Shown: positions 10,175 to 19,091 of the stretch, one piece after another
Numbering within the stretch: position 1 is the stretch's first letter
Layout of the letters: every line of letters begins with the position of its first letter
Origin: a bacterium
GTDB lineage: Bacteria > Chloroflexota > Anaerolineae > Caldilineales > Caldilineaceae
Direction of reading: 5' to 3'
Length of the DNA stretch: 64,000 nucleotides
NCBI GenBank assembly: GCA_016124945.1
Contig: WGMT01000015.1
Span: 52,988-116,987 of the forward strand
Position numbers and translations under genes: made by a program
Notes under the pieces: model-generated
The model's database searches: none
Told to the model about the DNA's origin: nothing
Seen by the model: only the letters and a program-made list of their open reading frames with translations

Positions 10175-10354
10175 GTGCGTGGTGTAAAAAAACGCGATTT
10201 GCCCAGTAAGGTCTGCCCTGTGTGTACGCGCTCCTTCACGTGGCGTAAAAAGTGGGCGGCTGTCTGGGACGAAGTAATCTACTGTAGCGAACGCTGTCGC
10301 CGCCAAAGACGTATGCCCAAACCCGTCCTTACACAGGGGGACAGGCATGTCTGA
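10175..10354 (+). CDS. DUF2256 mini-protein, likely zinc-binding
   Basis: This 59-codon gene begins with GTG at 10175 behind GAGAGGAG six bases upstream. It reads [17 protein letters not shown], then [14 protein letters not shown] and [11 protein letters not shown]. This is the DUF2256 pattern, with CPVC at residues 14-17 and CSERC at 37-41, probably a small zinc ribbon. Its last 8 bases overlap the start of the photolyase FAD-domain gene, so the two are translationally coupled. DUF2256 genes are known neighbours of cryptochrome/photolyase genes. Their biochemical function is not known to me. Confidence 0.9.
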   Translation: MRGVKKRDLPSKVCPVCTRSFTWRKKWAAVWDEVIYCSERCRRQRRMPKPVLTQGDRHV

Positions 10355-11159
10355 TCCACAACAGAACCGATCCATGCGGCGGGACTTTGTGGATCGAGCG
10401 GAAATGCTCGAATATCTCCAAAAAGAGTTCCCGCAGTCGGCGGCGCGCGATCCACATGTGGCCGAGCAACGCGGCGGACACGCTGCCGCGCAACAGGTGC
10501 TAGCGCGGATACGTGCGGACGATTACGGCAAGAGTCGTAACTTCCTCGCCGGCGCAGTAACCTATCTTTCTCCCTACATTCGATACGGTGTGTTAAGCCT
10601 GGCCGAAGTGCGCGACGCCGTCCTCGACAGGGTGGGCGATCATCCGCAGCAGGCGACGACCCTGATCAAGGAACTGGGCTTTCGCGACTTCTTTCAGCGT
10701 GTTTACGCCGAGATCGGCGACGGCATCTGGCACGATCGCGAGGAATCGAAGACCGGCCTGCCGCCCGACGCCTACGCCGCCGAACTGCCCGCCGACATTG
10801 AAAACGGCGAAACCGGCCTGGCCTGTATCGACGCGTTCAGCCATCAACTGCGGCGGACGGGCTATCTGCACAACCACGCCCGCCTTTGGCTGGCCGCCTA
10901 CATCGTCCATTGGCGGCGGGTGCGCTGGCAGGCGGGCGCACGCTGGTTCCTCACGCATCTCCTCGACGGCGATCCGGCCAGCAACAATCTTTCGTGGCAG
11001 TGGGTGGCGGGTGTCTTCAGCAGCAAACCCTACTTTTTCAACCGCGAAAATCTGGAACGCTTCAGCGACGGCGTCTACTGCAAAACATGTCCGCTCTATG
11101 GGCGGTGCGATTTTGAGGGTAGCTACGAAGCGTTGGAAGCGAAGCTCTTCATACGTTGA
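10347..11159 (+). CDS. stand-alone photolyase/cryptochrome FAD-binding domain with four conserved-looking cysteines
   Basis: The 270-residue protein corresponds to only the C-terminal helical FAD domain of a photolyase. It shows [12 protein letters not shown] (residues 73-84), [24 protein letters not shown] (171-183), [15 protein letters not shown] (205-219) and [10 protein letters not shown]. The N-terminal antenna domain is missing here and appears as the separate gene at 11290. Cys160, Cys245, Cys248 and Cys254 have nearly the spacing (85 and 3 residues) of the 4Fe-4S ligands of FeS bacterial cryptochromes/photolyases such as PhrB. An iron-sulfur cluster is therefore likely but inferred. 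Light-dependent DNA repair or signalling is the expected role. Confidence 0.88.
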   Translation: MSDPQQNRSMRRDFVDRAEMLEYLQKEFPQSAARDPHVAEQRGGHAAAQQVLARIRADDYGKSRNFLAGAVTYLSPYIRYGVLSLAEVRDAVLDRVGDHPQQATTLIKELGFRDFFQRVYAEIGDGIWHDREESKTGLPPDAYAAELPADIENGETGLACIDAFSHQLRRTGYLHNHARLWLAAYIVHWRRVRWQAGARWFLTHLLDGDPASNNLSWQWVAGVFSSKPYFFNRENLERFSDGVYCKTCPLYGRCDFEGSYEALEAKLFIR

Positions 11160-11164
11160 GGGTG

Positions 11165-11257
11165 TCAGTTGGGGCCAACAACCTTCCCGGAAGGGGCCAG
11201 CGAGATGAAGTGAACGGCGTAGCACGCTTGACCCCTTCCCGAAGATCAATCTCGCCA
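11165..11257 (+). repeat. dispersed ~90-bp repeat, copy A
   Basis: The stretch containing CCTTCCCGGAAGGGGCCAG, GAACGGCGTAGCACGCTTG and ACCCCTTCCCGAAGATCAA matches the reverse complement of 51975-52070, and in part 29453-29505. Its ends are imperfect inverted repeats. It sits between the two halves of the split photolyase. Confidence 0.8.
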
Positions 11258-11289
11258 CAAGAATGAAAAATGACGCGAAGGAAACGACA

Positions 11290-11739
11290 ATGACATTCCC
11301 CAATGCAGATGTTCTGGTTTGGGTACACGGCGACTGCCTCAGCCCTGAAGGGCCGGCATTGAAGGCCCATCCTGGCGCGCCTGCACTCTGGGTGTGGGAT
11401 GACGAACTGCTCAACGAATGGGCGATCAGCTTCAAGCGCATTGTCTTTATCTACGAGTGTCTGTTGGAACTGCCGGTCGAGATCCGGCGTGGGCAGGTTG
11501 TCCTTGAGATTTTGGGCTACGCCCGCGAACAAAATGCCCGCCGTATTGTCACCGCGCAGAGCCCCAGCCCACGCTTCACCCGCATCGTGCGCGAACTGCG
11601 CCGCAGCTTGCCGGTGGACGTTCTCCCCGTTGCTTCGCTGGTTGATTACGGCGGCGATCTCGATTTACAGCGCTTCTCCCGCTACTGGCGGCGCGCCGAA
11701 GCATACGCCATGAAGAGAGGACTCGGGGCTGGAGGGTAG
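11290..11739 (+). CDS. photolyase N-terminal (antenna, Rossmann-like) domain as a separate protein
   Basis: The start at 11290 follows GAAGGAAA; the frame is also open from 11263. The 149 residues fit the alpha/beta DNA-photolyase domain. The first strand is VLVWVHGDCL followed by GPAL (compare the usual VLVWFRNDLRL...NPAL). ALWVWDDELL, a helix with RIVFIYECLLEL, and RRIVTAQSPSPRF complete the pattern. The domain order in the genome is reversed relative to ordinary photolyases, FAD domain first. It probably associates with the product of 10347. Identification rests on fold-level resemblance and context. Confidence 0.7.
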   Translation: MTFPNADVLVWVHGDCLSPEGPALKAHPGAPALWVWDDELLNEWAISFKRIVFIYECLLELPVEIRRGQVVLEILGYAREQNARRIVTAQSPSPRFTRIVRELRRSLPVDVLPVASLVDYGGDLDLQRFSRYWRRAEAYAMKRGLGAGG

Positions 11740-11770
11740 ATTGTCATTTCCCGTGTCCACAATCTCTTTT

Positions 11771-13468
11771 TCAAGGCAGCAGCGGATCACCCACATTCAG
11801 CACACCAATCGCAATCAGCCCAAGCAGGCCGGCGGCCAACACGTAGTAGAGTGTGGGCAAGATGGTTTTTCGCAGAAGTGTCCCCTCCTGCCCCAGCAAG
11901 CCAACAGTCGCAGAGGCAGCCACGACATTGTGGATCGCGATCATATTGCCGGCGGCAGCGCCCACGGCTTGCAGTGCAACCACCATCGTGCCGGAGATTA
12001 GCAGACGTTCCGCAACGCCGTATTGAAAGAGGCTGAACATGAGGTTGCTGATGGTGTTGCTCCCCGCAATGAACGCGCCCATTGCGCCGATTGTCGGCGC
12101 AAACAAGGGCCATACCGTCCCAACGTTCGCCGCCACCCACTCCGCCATCGTCAACGGCATGCTGGGCAGATCCAATGGATTCATGCCTGAGTTGATGTAG
12201 ACACGCACCATCGGAATGGTGAAGACCAGCACGAAGCCTGCCCCCAGCAGAATCTTGCTCGAATCCACGATGGCTGTCTTCAACTGCCCCCATTTCATGC
12301 GATGCAGCACAAAGGTGACAAGCACCACCACGATCAACATCGTGCCGGGCAGGTAGAGCGGTGTCGTTGAGGCGGTGACTTCCGTGCCAAAGACATTTGC
12401 CCAGCGCAAATCCAAGGCGGTGCGTAACCATGATCCCAGCGGCAACTGGGGCAGACGACTCAGCACGAGGAAGAACGCCAGCAACAGGTAGGGAACCCAC
12501 GCCATCGCCAACGACATCGGTTTGCGGTTTGTGAGAGATACTTCCGACGGTTTCATGCGCCCCACCCATTCCGGATCCCACTGTGAAGATGGCGGGAAGT
12601 CCCAGTTATCTTTGGGAATGAGGAATCTCCGCCGCGCCGCGAAGGTCACCACCCCAAGGCCAACCAACGCACCGAGCAGCGATGGGAATTCGGGCCCAAG
12701 CAGAACACCGGTCAACGTGTAGGGGACGGTAAACGCCACCCCACCCAATAGGGCGAAGGGTGTAATGGAGAGGCCTTCCGTCCACGAGCGTTTTTCGCCG
12801 AAGAAGCGGGTCATCATCATCACCATAAAGAGTGGAATGAATGTGCCCACTATACCGTGGACAATCGCTGCACGGGCCGCGATGAGGTTTTGATACTCTT
12901 GAAAACTCAACCCGACGCCCGCCAGCGCATCGTTGAGGGCCATGCTTTGTAGCCCGCCGCCGATGCCGATGATCACCGGCGTACCGACTGCGCCGAAGGT
13001 GACAGGTGTACTCTGGATCATCAAGCCGATCATCACAGCGGCCATGGGCGGGAAGCCGATGGCCACCAGCAGCGGTGCCACAATCGCTGCCGGCGTGCCG
13101 AAGCCGGATGCTCCCTCAATAAACGAACCGAAGAGCCAGGCGATGATCACCACCTGAACGCGCCGATCTGTGCTGATTTCTGTGAAGGTGTTGCGGATCA
13201 CGGAGACAGCGCCCGATTGGGTCAATGTATTGAGCAACAGAATGGCGCCGAAGATGATGTAAAGAATCTCAAAGGTAATCGCCAGGCCCTGAATGGTTGA
13301 GGCCGCAATGGTGATGGCAGGCATCTGCCACACCAGGAAGGCAATCACCGCTGCTGCTATGTAGACGGCAGGCATCGCCAGGCGTGCAGGCCAGCGCAGC
13401 CCGACCAGCAGCACGGCTGCCATTGCAATCGGCGTAATCGCCAAGAGTGCTTGGAGACCCAAGTTCAT
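11771..13468 (-). CDS. lldP: L-lactate permease family transporter
   Basis: The 565-residue protein has about 12-14 transmembrane helices. It carries the lactate permease (LctP/LldP) hallmarks: [21 protein letters not shown] near residue 66, then [16 protein letters not shown] near 114 and [17 protein letters not shown] near 152. It should import lactate, or glycolate, with protons across the inner membrane. GGAGG lies about 10 bases upstream of the ATG. It is convergent with the antenna-domain gene and forms no operon. Confidence 0.95.
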   Translation of the reverse strand: MNLGLQALLAITPIAMAAVLLVGLRWPARLAMPAVYIAAAVIAFLVWQMPAITIAASTIQGLAITFEILYIIFGAILLLNTLTQSGAVSVIRNTFTEISTDRRVQVVIIAWLFGSFIEGASGFGTPAAIVAPLLVAIGFPPMAAVMIGLMIQSTPVTFGAVGTPVIIGIGGGLQSMALNDALAGVGLSFQEYQNLIAARAAIVHGIVGTFIPLFMVMMMTRFFGEKRSWTEGLSITPFALLGGVAFTVPYTLTGVLLGPEFPSLLGALVGLGVVTFAARRRFLIPKDNWDFPPSSQWDPEWVGRMKPSEVSLTNRKPMSLAMAWVPYLLLAFFLVLSRLPQLPLGSWLRTALDLRWANVFGTEVTASTTPLYLPGTMLIVVVLVTFVLHRMKWGQLKTAIVDSSKILLGAGFVLVFTIPMVRVYINSGMNPLDLPSMPLTMAEWVAANVGTVWPLFAPTIGAMGAFIAGSNTISNLMFSLFQYGVAERLLISGTMVVALQAVGAAAGNMIAIHNVVAASATVGLLGQEGTLLRKTILPTLYYVLAAGLLGLIAIGVLNVGDPLLP

Positions 13469-13869
13469 AAAAGATTCGCCTCCGTTTTTACGTATAGCCG
13501 CTCAAACCCTATTGGCTTTTCCATCGACTTTTTTGGGCTAAATTTCGAAAGATGGCGAAAAACAGCAACTTGCATTGATTCCTCCAAGTTGAACAGGGCG
13601 GCACACAAATAGTGGGCCGCCCAAACGGGTGGACGTGCGCATTTTACACGAATCTTGTGAGCGGTCAAAAGCCCAATGACGATCCTCCCGGGCCGCTGCT
13701 GCGGTCGGCGCTTTTGAAAGCCGCCCATCTTCAATTTTGCTATCGCCGCTTGCTTTTACCTCTTTGACAGTCGATCCCTCGTCCTTTATGATGGTCAGAG
13801 TCATCGCTTTCACTGCGCCGCCACTACATGTCATTTACCCCCAATCACCAGTCACTCGTCACCAGTCAC
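13469..13869. other. intergenic region upstream of lldP and the amidohydrolase
   Basis: The 401 bases separate divergent genes and should hold both promoters. GGAGG at about 13479-13483 serves lldP. I see no convincing -35/-10 pair and no credible ORF. The right end, 13842-13869, is the phrase repeat CAATCACCAGTCACTCGTCACCAGTCAC, directly abutting the amidohydrolase start codon. Confidence 0.5.
13842..13869. repeat. single-arm phrase repeat abutting a start codon
   Basis: CAATCACCAGTCACTCGTCACCAGTCAC is made of GTCAC/CACCA words with no inverted partner. It ends at the base before the ATG at 13870 and leaves no Shine-Dalgarno sequence. The same arrangement occurs before the gene at 16135. 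Confidence 0.8.
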
Positions 13870-15261
13870 ATGACCACAATCTTACTCACCCACGCCACTA
13901 TGCTTGTCACTATGGACGCCGACCGCCGCGAAATCGCGGACGGCGCACTTTTCGCGCGCAACAACCAGATCGAATGGGTCGGCCCCACTGCCGACGTGCC
14001 ACCCGCTCTGGCCGATGCCGCGGACACAAAAATCAACGCCACGGGCAAGATCGTCTTGCCCGGTTTCGTCAACACGCACCATCACTTCTACCAGACGCTC
14101 ACCCGCGTCATCCCCGCCGCACAGGACGCCGTCCTCTTCGATTGGCTCAAAACGCTCTACCCGATCTGGGCCGAGTTGACGCCTGGCGACGTCTTCGTGA
14201 GCACACAACTGGCGCTGGTCGAACTGCTGCTTAGTGGCTGTACCACCAGCAGTGATCACCACTATCTCTGGCCCAACGGCTCCCGCCTCGACGACCAATT
14301 CGCTGCCGCCGACGAGATCGGCGTACGCTTCCACGGCGCGCGGGGATCGATGAGCCTGGGCGAAAGTCAGGGCGGCCTTCCCCCCGACCGCACCACCGAG
14401 GACGAAGCCTCCATCCTGCGCGACAGCCGCCGCGTCGTGGAAACCTTCCACGACGTCGGTCGCTTTGCCATGCGCCGGGTCGTCCTCGCGCCGTGTAGCC
14501 CGTTCAGCGTGACGCCGGATTTGATGCGCGAGAGCGCAGCGTTGGCCCGCTCTTTCGGTTCAGACATGAACGTGCACCTGCACACCCACCTGGCCGAAAC
14601 GCTGGACGAAGAAGCATTTTGCCTCGCCCAGTTTGGTCATCGGCCCGGCGCTTATGCCGAAGAACTCAATTGGACCGGCGACGACGTCTGGCACGCCCAC
14701 TGTGTCCACGTGAACGCCGCCGAGATCGGCCAGTTTGCGTCCACACGCACCGGGGTGGCCCACTGCCCCACCAGCAACATGCGTCTGGCCAGCGGCATCG
14801 CGCCGATACGCGCCATGCGCGACGCCGGTGTACCTGTTGCGCTGGGCGTGGACGGCAGCGCCTCCAACGACGGCAGCCATCTGCTGGCCGAAGTGCGTCA
14901 GTCCATGTTGCTGCAACGGGTGATGGGCAATCCCCGCGCCATGACCGCCCGCGAAGCGCTGGAGATCGCCACAGTGGGCGGCGCGTCCGTCCTCGGCCGC
15001 GATGACATTGGCTCCCTCGCCCCCGGCATGGCGGCGGACATCATCGCCTTCGACCTTAACGACGTCACCTACGCCGGTGGGGCCGTCCACGATCCCGTGG
15101 CGGCGTTGGTCTTCTGCCAGCCCACGAATGTGGATCTGTCGATTGTCAATGGGCGGGTGTTGGTGGAAGACGGCCAGTTGCGCCACGTGGATCTGCCGAT
15201 GCTGGTGGAACGTCATAACCGGGCGGCGCGCGGGTTAATGGTCCGCGCAGGGAGGATGTAG
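13870..15261 (+). CDS. 8-oxoguanine deaminase-like amidohydrolase
   Basis: The 463-residue protein is a COG0402 amidohydrolase. Metal ligands are visible in NTHHHFYQTL, in HLHTHLAET, in the AHCVH segment, and at the Asp of GVDGSASND. The runs LLSGCTTSSDHHY and ALAPCSPFSVT-like (here VLAPCSPFSV) and RGSMSLGESQGGLPP match 8-oxoguanine deaminases, which convert 8-oxoguanine to urate. Hydroxyatrazine-type hydrolases are the nearest alternative. The ATG at 13870 is chosen because the longer frame from 13828 would translate the upstream phrase repeat. No ribosome-binding site is visible. The gene stands alone. Confidence 0.85.
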   Translation: MTTILLTHATMLVTMDADRREIADGALFARNNQIEWVGPTADVPPALADAADTKINATGKIVLPGFVNTHHHFYQTLTRVIPAAQDAVLFDWLKTLYPIWAELTPGDVFVSTQLALVELLLSGCTTSSDHHYLWPNGSRLDDQFAAADEIGVRFHGARGSMSLGESQGGLPPDRTTEDEASILRDSRRVVETFHDVGRFAMRRVVLAPCSPFSVTPDLMRESAALARSFGSDMNVHLHTHLAETLDEEAFCLAQFGHRPGAYAEELNWTGDDVWHAHCVHVNAAEIGQFASTRTGVAHCPTSNMRLASGIAPIRAMRDAGVPVALGVDGSASNDGSHLLAEVRQSMLLQRVMGNPRAMTAREALEIATVGGASVLGRDDIGSLAPGMAADIIAFDLNDVTYAGGAVHDPVAALVFCQPTNVDLSIVNGRVLVEDGQLRHVDLPMLVERHNRAARGLMVRAGRM

Positions 15262-15269
15262 ACCTGTGC

Positions 15270-15298
15270 TTGCGTGACACTGAATGCGGTGCTATAAT
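15270..15298 (+). promoter_or_regulatory. promoter of the PIN toxin gene, probably leaderless
   Basis: TTGCGT (15270-15275), a 17-base spacer and a perfect TATAAT (15293-15298) place the expected start of transcription on or next to the A of the ATG at 15305. No Shine-Dalgarno sequence lies between. The mRNA may therefore have no 5' leader. Confidence 0.6.
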
Positions 15299-15304
15299 GG
15301 TGTC

Positions 15305-15733
15305 ATGTCTGTCAGACTTCGCGCCGTAATCGATACCAATGTGTTGTTTGAAGGAGTTACCCAGCGCGGAGGCGCTTGTGGTCTACTTGTTGACGCGTGG
15401 CTGGCAGATCTCTTCAGACCGTACGTGTCCGATTCTCTTTGTTACGAATACTTTGACGTGCTTGCGCGCAAGCTTTCCCCTAGACGATTCCCTGAGGTCG
15501 AACTTCTGGTCAATGAACTCTTGAAACAGGCAGCCTTCTGTGAGCAGCACTTTATCTGGCGGCCAATTGCATCGGATGCTGGGGACGATCATGTTGTGAG
15601 CTGTGCAATCAACGCGTCAGCTATCCTTGTCACTTGGAATACCAGAGATTTTCAAACTGCAGCACAACTTCTGGGAGTGCGAGTGATACGGCCACCTGAA
15701 TTTCTGAGATTGTTGCTTGGAGAGGCGGACTAA
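15305..15733 (+). CDS. PIN-domain nuclease, putative toxin
   Basis: The 142-residue product begins MSVRLRAVIDTNVLFEG, with the first acidic PIN residue in IDTN. Further acidic residues lie in the CYEYFDVL and SDAGDDHVVSCAI segments, followed by TWNTRDF. This is the COG1569 type of PIN toxin, expected to cleave RNA with a metal ion. The frame is also open from 15284, but the promoter position favours 15305. The gene precedes its likely antitoxin by 21 bases, a toxin-first order. Confidence 0.85.
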   Translation: MSVRLRAVIDTNVLFEGVTQRGGACGLLVDAWLADLFRPYVSDSLCYEYFDVLARKLSPRRFPEVELLVNELLKQAAFCEQHFIWRPIASDAGDDHVVSCAINASAILVTWNTRDFQTAAQLLGVRVIRPPEFLRLLLGEAD

Positions 15734-15754
15734 GTAGGCAGAAAGGAAAGAGAA

Positions 15755-16102
15755 ATGGGACGTATGACACTGCGACTTCCTGAGTCGCTCCATCGCCAAC
15801 TCGAAAGTCAAGCGGAACACGAAGGCGTATCGCTCAATCAGTACATTGTCTACATGCTGGCGCGTGGTAGCGCCTCAGAATATACAGTGCGTGCTCTTTC
15901 AACTGAAGCAATCGCTGAGCAACGACAGAAATATGAAACGATGCGCGCCAGCCTGCGCAAAGGCACGCCCGAGGATATCCAACGCGCCCTCGATGCCCGC
16001 GATCCTGTGCCACCGGAGCCGGAACTCACCCCCGAGCTTATAGAACGGCTACAAGCGCGCATCACTGCCGCCCGTCGTGCCCAAAACCGAGACGATACAT
16101 AG
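15755..16102 (+). CDS. ribbon-helix-helix antitoxin partner of the PIN protein
   Basis: The 115-residue protein starts behind AAAGGAAAGAGA. Its N-terminus (MTLRLPESLHRQLESQA, then SLNQYIVYML) is a HicB/Arc-type ribbon-helix-helix DNA-binding fold. A charged C-terminal tail with the repeated PEPELTPELIERLQ would wrap the toxin. It lies 21 bases after the PIN gene on the same strand. By analogy it should neutralise the toxin and repress the pair's promoter. Confidence 0.85.
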   Translation: MGRMTLRLPESLHRQLESQAEHEGVSLNQYIVYMLARGSASEYTVRALSTEAIAEQRQKYETMRASLRKGTPEDIQRALDARDPVPPEPELTPELIERLQARITAARRAQNRDDT

Positions 16103-16108
16103 CCAGGC

Positions 16109-16134
16109 CACCCAATCACCCATCACCTATCACC
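16109..16134. repeat. single-arm phrase repeat abutting a start codon
   Basis: CACCCAATCACCCATCACCTATCACC ends directly at the ATG at 16135 and replaces any Shine-Dalgarno sequence. The words are variants of ATCACC. Compare the element before 13870. Confidence 0.8.
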
Positions 16135-18897
16135 ATGCCCCCAAACACCGTTATCCTCGCCCACGAACACGCGGACTTTGACGCGCTCGCCTCGCTGCTG
16201 GGCGCGTCTTTGGTCTTCCCAGGGGCGACGCCGGTGCTGCCGCGCTCGGTCAACCGTAACGGGCGGGCCTTTCTGGCGCTCTACAAGAACCAATTCCCCT
16301 TCGTCGAGGCCAGGGAAATGCCGCGCCAGGACGTGGATCTGGCCATCCTCGTGGACACGCGCAGCTTCAATTCGGTGAAGGGCATGGGCAAGGAGACCCG
16401 CTTCCTGGTCATCGATCACCACAGTGTAGACGAACCCATGCCTGAGGGCTGGCAGTGTTGGGAAGAGGCGCTTGGACCGATGAACGTAGGCGCCAACACC
16501 ACCCTGCTCGTAGAAAAACTCATGCAGCAGCACCACGACCTGCGCCCGTTGCAGGCAACGCTGCTCGCCCTGGGCATCTACGAAGACACGGGCAGCCTGC
16601 TCTACAAGTCCACCACGCACCGTGATCTACGCGCCGCGGCGTGGCTGCTGGAGCAGGGGGCCAACCTCGAAGTCCTAAACCGCTTCATGCACTACCCGCT
16701 CAGCGATGCTCAACTGACCCTCTCGCAGCAGTTGATCGACAACGCCGAGCACCTGGAAATTGCCGGGCAATCCATCGTCCTTGCCACTACCACGGCCCAC
16801 GGCTTTAAAGACGAACTCAGCGCGCTGGCGCACAAGCTGCGCGAACTCTACGATCCCGACGGCATCTTCCTCGTGGTTGATTTAGGCGACCGCATTCAGG
16901 TCGTTGCCCGCAGCACCACCGACGCGGTGGACGTGGGCAAGGTGGCCGACGCGCTAGGCGGCGGTGGACACAATCGCGCCGCCGCGGCGATGGTGCGCGA
17001 TGGTGATCTGGAAACCGTGCGCGCACAGGTCATCGCGCTGGCGCACCGGCACACCCACCCGCCTGTCACTGTGCGCCAGATCATGAGCCGGGGCCGTCCG
17101 CAACGGGTCCCCCCCAACCTGCCTGTGGAAGAGGCCGCCCAGCTCATGCGTCGCTACGGCCACGAAGGCTTCCCGGTGGTCGAAGAAGAGGACGGCTACG
17201 AGCGGCTGGTGGGCATCCTCACCCGGCGTGAAGCGGATCGCGCCATCGATCACAAACTGGGCGACCGTCCTGTGCACAAGGTCATGAGCGCCGGTGACGT
17301 CACCATCAGCCCCGACGCGCCTATCGACGAACTGCACCGCCTGATGATCGAGAGTGGGTGGGGCCAGATCCCGGTGGTGGACGACGACGGCAGGATCATC
17401 GGCATTGTCACCCGCACCGATCTGATCAAACTTTGGGCCGACGAAGGACCTGTCTCCGATCAGATCCCTGATGTTACACGGCAGTTGGCCGAGGCGTTGA
17501 CGCCGATCCAGCACAAGTTGCTGCGCATGGCCGGCGAAACCGCCGCGGGCATGGGCTATTCCGTCTACGTGGTGGGCGGCTTTGCCCGTGACCTGCTCCT
17601 GGATCGCATGGCCGGCCGCAACGAGGTCGCCGATATGGACATTGTGGTGGAAGGCGACGCCATCGAACTCATCGGGCAGATGCAGTCGCGCTGTGGTGGG
17701 CGTGTGGTCACTCACCAGCGTTTCGGCACCGCCAAGTGGATTCTAGACGATGCCGATCGCCCGGTGACGTGCCCTGATCTGGGCAATGCCCCTGATCTAC
17801 CGGCCAACCTGGATTTTGTGACGGCGCGCACCGAGTTTTACACCGAACCCACCGTCTTGCCCACGGTGGCGCAGGGCAGCATCAAACTCGACCTGCACCG
17901 TCGCGACTTTACGATCAACACGCTGGCCGTCGTCCTTACGCCGGATCGGTGGGGCGATCTACTCGATTTCTACGGCGGTCTTTCGGATCTGCGCCGGAAA
18001 TTGATCCGCGTGCTACACAGCCTCAGCTTTGTGGACGATCCTACGCGCATCCTGCGCGCCGTGCGCTACGAGCAGCGCTTCGACTTTGGCATCGAACCGC
18101 GCACGCTGGAACTGCTACAAGACGCCATAGCGCTAATCGACCGCATCAGCCCGGCGCGTATTCGTCATGAGTTGGAGCGCATCTTGCAGGAAGAGACGCC
18201 CGAAAAGGCGTTGCGCCGCCTCGACGATCTGGGTGTGCTGGCGGCCATCCACCCGCAGCTTCATGCAGACAGCCGTCTCGAAGCGCAATTCGAGTCACTG
18301 CGCCGTCGCCGTCTGGCTGTTGACAGTCCTGCAGACGATCCAGCGGGTGATCCGTTGATTGCCGAAGCGTGCGATCTAAACACCGGTGAACCGCTGCCCC
18401 GTCTTTACTGGGGGCTGCTGGTCTACCCGCTCCTCCCCGCCAGCGCCCCACCGGAAGAGGACGTCATCGACACGTCTGCGCCGGCGCGCGATCCCGACGA
18501 CGCCCTGATCCAGCGGCTGATGTTGCGCGGCGAAACCCAGCGCATTATGCGCAAAGTGCGCGATCTCAAAGCGCATCTGCCCGAACTGGAAGATCCCTCG
18601 CTGCCCGACAGCCGGATCGCGACGATCCTGGATCGTGGCACACCGGCAGCGCTGCTGCTGCTCTCCATCGTCGAAGAGAACCCGCTGCTCCACGAACGTC
18701 TGCGTCGCTACATGACCACCTGGCGTCACATCCACCCCGCCCTCGACGGCAACGCCCTGCGCCGCATGGGCATCAAACCCGGCCCGATCTATGGCAAGAT
18801 CCTGCGCCGTCTGCGTGCGGCGTTGATCGATGGGGAGATTGAGGTGGGGGAGGATGAGCGGCGATTGGCGGAAGAGATTGTTCAGAATAGTGCGTAG
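16135..18897 (+). CDS. DHH-CBS-CBS-CCA/A-adding tRNA nucleotidyltransferase fusion
   Basis: The 920-residue protein combines several domains. A DHH phosphoesterase domain has HEHADFDALAS near residue 10, DHH in VIDHHSVDE near 92, and GIYEDTGSL. A DHHA1 domain has GGGGHNRAAAA near 280. Two CBS domains cover about residues 318-440. A class II nucleotidyltransferase head has GGFARDLLLD near 483, then ADMDIVVEGD and RRDFTINTLA, followed by the RNA-binding region. This is the architecture of large CCA- or A-adding enzymes that mature tRNA 3' ends, fitting the tRNAs here without encoded CCA. The stop codon TAG lies inside a repeat arm. Confidence 0.93.
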   Translation: MPPNTVILAHEHADFDALASLLGASLVFPGATPVLPRSVNRNGRAFLALYKNQFPFVEAREMPRQDVDLAILVDTRSFNSVKGMGKETRFLVIDHHSVDEPMPEGWQCWEEALGPMNVGANTTLLVEKLMQQHHDLRPLQATLLALGIYEDTGSLLYKSTTHRDLRAAAWLLEQGANLEVLNRFMHYPLSDAQLTLSQQLIDNAEHLEIAGQSIVLATTTAHGFKDELSALAHKLRELYDPDGIFLVVDLGDRIQVVARSTTDAVDVGKVADALGGGGHNRAAAAMVRDGDLETVRAQVIALAHRHTHPPVTVRQIMSRGRPQRVPPNLPVEEAAQLMRRYGHEGFPVVEEEDGYERLVGILTRREADRAIDHKLGDRPVHKVMSAGDVTISPDAPIDELHRLMIESGWGQIPVVDDDGRIIGIVTRTDLIKLWADEGPVSDQIPDVTRQLAEALTPIQHKLLRMAGETAAGMGYSVYVVGGFARDLLLDRMAGRNEVADMDIVVEGDAIELIGQMQSRCGGRVVTHQRFGTAKWILDDADRPVTCPDLGNAPDLPANLDFVTARTEFYTEPTVLPTVAQGSIKLDLHRRDFTINTLAVVLTPDRWGDLLDFYGGLSDLRRKLIRVLHSLSFVDDPTRILRAVRYEQRFDFGIEPRTLELLQDAIALIDRISPARIRHELERILQEETPEKALRRLDDLGVLAAIHPQLHADSRLEAQFESLRRRRLAVDSPADDPAGDPLIAEACDLNTGEPLPRLYWGLLVYPLLPASAPPEEDVIDTSAPARDPDDALIQRLMLRGETQRIMRKVRDLKAHLPELEDPSLPDSRIATILDRGTPAALLLLSIVEENPLLHERLRRYMTTWRHIHPALDGNALRRMGIKPGPIYGKILRRLRAALIDGEIEVGEDERRLAEEIVQNSA

Positions 18898-19009
18898 TGC
18901 GTAGTCCGTCGACAGCGGTGCCATCTTTTTTGTCTGTTGACGCGTGAGGTGAAACGGCAAGCCACCAATCCTGCGACAACATGCCAAACGGACTACGCAC
19001 TACGCACTA
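18888..19009. repeat. stop-codon palindrome with 22-bp perfect stem
   Basis: Arms 18888-18909 and 18988-19009 are perfect inverted copies (TAGTGCGTAGTGCGTAGTCC plus GT) around a 78-base loop. The TAG ending the upstream gene at 18895-18897 is part of the left arm. Confidence 0.95.
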
Positions 19010-19040
19010 AACTTATTCACCCATACGTTCCAATACCACA

Positions 19041-19079
19041 CCAACACACCCAACCAACACACCCAACCAACACACCCAA
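19041..19079. repeat. three tandem 13-mers
   Basis: CCAACACACCCAA is repeated exactly three times, directly in front of the AGGAG of the aldo/keto reductase gene. It is C/A-only and unstructured, so it could give an open leader. Confidence 0.9.
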
Positions 19080-19091
19080 CAGGAGCCACCA

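Noticed and set aside
13538..13834. 98-codon minus-strand frame in the lldP-amidohydrolase gap
   Set aside because: No ribosome-binding site, no recognisable domain, and it overlaps the region expected to hold promoters.
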